A stretch of DNA of 64,000 nucleotides from Ariolimax columbianus. Lineage: Eukaryota > Mollusca > Gastropoda > Stylommatophora > Arionidae. The position numbers and the translations under genes were made by a program. The notes beneath the pieces were generated by a model. The model made no database searches. It was given only the letters and a program-made list of their open reading frames with translations, and had not been told where the DNA came from. Location of the stretch: assembly GCA_036924085.1 (NCBI GenBank), contig JAVGWX010000011.1, positions 32,424,386-32,488,385 on the forward strand. The letters run 5' to 3'. Shown one piece after another: positions 62,000-64,000 of the stretch (positions are counted from its first letter, which is position 1; the number at the start of each line of letters is the position of its first letter).

Positions 62000-64000
62000 G
62001 ATAAACTTAACTAAACTTAAAGTCTTTATACTGGTTTAGAAGACTCTGCAGAGTCTGTATACAACCAGTTCCATTTACATCACCTTACTCTAGAAGCTGT
62101 ACGCATCCAATTTATTCTTAAATGCATTAACCATCCCAGCCTCCAGCACCTCCCTTGGCAATGCATTCCAAGCATTCACAACTCTCTGGTTAAAGAAATA
62201 CGTCCTAATATCTAATCTGGACCTCTCCTTAGTCAACTTGTAGCTGTGCCCTCTTGTTTTTGTTGGTGGTTGTATTTTAAAAAACTTGTTATAGTCTACT
62301 TTATCAATTCCTCTGATCATCTTATACAACTGTATTAAGTCACCACGAATTCTTCTCTCTTCTAGACACTGTAAGCCGGTTCTTTTTAATCGTTCCTCCT
62401 AACTGTAATTCTGGAATCCCACTATCAGCTTTGTCGCTCTTTTTTGTATTCTTTCCAGCATGTTTATATCCCCTCTCTGATAAGGACTCCACACCTGTAC
62501 CACAGTACTCCAATTTTGGTCTAAGTAGTGCTTTATACAGTTTGACTATCACTTCCTTGCTCCTGTGTTTAATATTTCTTTTTATCATCCCTAACATTGC
62601 ATTTGCCTTTTTTTACTGCTACCTGAACTTTGCTCCCTCACCTTACATGTATGATCTATTATAACCCATAAGTCCCTTTCTTTATCTATCTTTCTAATAT
62701 TGTTCTCTCCCATTCTGTAATTATATTCCGTATTGGATCTACCCATGTGCATGACTGTACATTTATCTACATTAAACTCCATTTGCCAGATTACAGACCA
62801 TTCTCGAATTTTATCTAAATCCGACCTCAATATATCCACTTCTGCTTTAGATGAGACACTACTGCATAGTTTTGTGTCATCCGCAAATTTTGCAATAATG
62901 GATCCCATACCTTGGTCCAAATCATTTATTTATATAAAGAATAAAATTGGTCCCAAAACCGACACCTGTGGCACTCCACTTTTCACTTCACACCACACAG
63001 AGTACTCCTTATTTATACCAACCCTTTGCCTTCTTCCCGTTAACCAATTTCCAATCCATTTGGCAACTTCCCCAACTATTCCATGTGATTTTAACTTTCG
63101 AAATAATCTTTGATGAGGTACTCTATCAAAGGCCTTTGCAAAATCCAGATAAATAACGTCCACTGGCTCCCCTTTATCTAATATTTTGGTAACCTCCTCC
63201 ATGAATTCTAATAGATTTGTTAAGCATGATCTCCCTCTGGTAAACCCATGCTACCTATTTCTAATTAGATTAAATTTATCCTAATGCATTACAATGTTTT
63301 CTTTAATTATTGACTCTAACATATTTACAGACTATGCTCGTTAAGCTCACAGGTCTATAGTTTGCTGGATCTGCTTTTTTGCCTTTTTTGAATAAGGGGA
63401 TCACTCCCGCATCTTTCCAATCCCATGGAACAATCCCTTGTGCAAGTGATAGAGAACATAATATAGCCAATGGTTTTGCTAATTGGTCTCTAATTTCAAA
63501 CAGCAATTTTGGATGAATACCATCTTGACCTGGACATTTATCCACTTTCAACCCCTCCAATTTTTTTAAAACCACTTCCTCTGTAATACAGATTGATTTA
63601 AATCCTGCTGTATCCATGTCTCTTTGAAAAATATCTACAGTCTCTGGGATCTTGGAGCAGTCCTCTTTTGTGTACACTGTGCCAAAGTAGTGATTGAGCA
63701 GATTTGCTGCCTCCCTATTCTCACTTATTTTTTTTCCTGTGCTGTCTATGAGAGGACCTACTTTGTCCTTCAATCTCTGTTTATTTCTAACATAAGAGAA
63801 GAAGCTTTTACTATCAGTCTTGATCCTCTGAGCAAGTTTCTTTTTAAAGTCTACTTTTGCTGTTTTATCCACTTTCTGAGATATGTATTGCTTGTCCAAA
63901 TATTTTAAATATGTTTCTATTGATTTACCTGCCTCTATATATTTTTTCCATGCTTTATTTTTAGCTCTTCTACATTTAACTACAATTCTAGTTATCCACT
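62000..64000 (-). mobile_element. CR1-like LINE, frameshifted, running off the right edge
   Basis: Same family as 53794-55399. The 3' tail (AACTTAACTAAACTTAAAG on plus) is at 62006-62025, the C-terminus at 62090-62329, thumb at 62340-62650 (MLGMIKRNIKHRSKEVIVKL), active site IIAKFADDTKLCSS at about 62890, and palm DVIYLDFAKAFDRVPHQRLF at about 63150. Fingers VDKCPGQDGIHPKLLFEIRD lie at about 63550, and the pre-RT linker starts near 63899 (SQKVDKTAKVDFKKKLAQRI). At least four frameshifts or stops interrupt it. It extends further 5' than the intact copy and continues beyond the window. Confidence 0.85.

Overview
This is repeat-dominated animal DNA, most likely from a lophotrochozoan and probably a gastropod mollusc. 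That assignment is an inference from the retrotransposon families I recognise; no ribosomal or mitochondrial marker gene fixes the species. There is no bacterial-style gene organisation. Nearly every long reading frame belongs to a non-LTR retrotransposon (LINE) or a relic of one. Working names used here: LINE-A and LINE-B (I/Jockey-like, with endonuclease, reverse transcriptase (RT), RNase H and a C-terminal Cys/His knuckle), LINE-C (RTE-like with a CFDP2-type endonuclease), LINE-D, -E, -F and -G (other, mostly RTE-like, RT families), and a CR1-like family.

Layout. 0-6 kb: LINE-C endonuclease relic, CR1-like fragment, a long decayed LINE-A, LINE-D 3' end. 7.2-8.9 kb: a retroposon built from the 3' end of 28S rRNA, carrying a SINE 3' domain and a (GAA)n tail, bounded by a 13-bp target-site duplication (TSD). 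9-12.3 kb: LINE-E and LINE-B relics between inverted copies of an 85-bp sequence. 12.4-15.2 kb: LINE-A inserted in LINE-C with a 12-bp TSD, giving a chimeric 563-codon frame. 15.3-20.2 kb: LINE scraps, microsatellites and 40- and 42-bp minisatellites, the latter split by a tRNA-type SINE. 20.5-29 kb: SINEs, a LINE-A copy with TSD, LINE-C, CR1-like, LINE-F, LINE-D and LINE-G relics. 29.2-32.8 kb: a G-rich 130-bp minisatellite interrupted by the best preserved LINE-A. 33-36 kb: two LINE-C pieces head to tail across an (AGT)n tract. 37-42.8 kb: LINE-A with TSD, an (AT)n tract, LINE-D relics and SINEs. 43-52 kb: mostly unclassified AT-rich DNA, a GT array, a duplicated 870-bp repeat, a possible host first exon near 48.7 kb, and a LINE-F relic. 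52.3-58.2 kb: a three-level nest (CR1-like inside LINE-B inside LINE-C). 58.4-64 kb: a PHD-finger fragment, CR1-like elements and a P-element-like transposase relic.

How the parts relate. The autonomous LINEs, above all LINE-A and LINE-B, end in an ACG-containing motif followed by (GAA)n. The SINEs and the 28S-derived element end similarly, which suggests a shared mobilising machinery. The most novel item is the 28S-headed retroposon at 7230-8878. Few host-gene signals were found: one candidate first exon with a splice donor at 48685-48869 and one PHD-finger fragment at 58362-58835.
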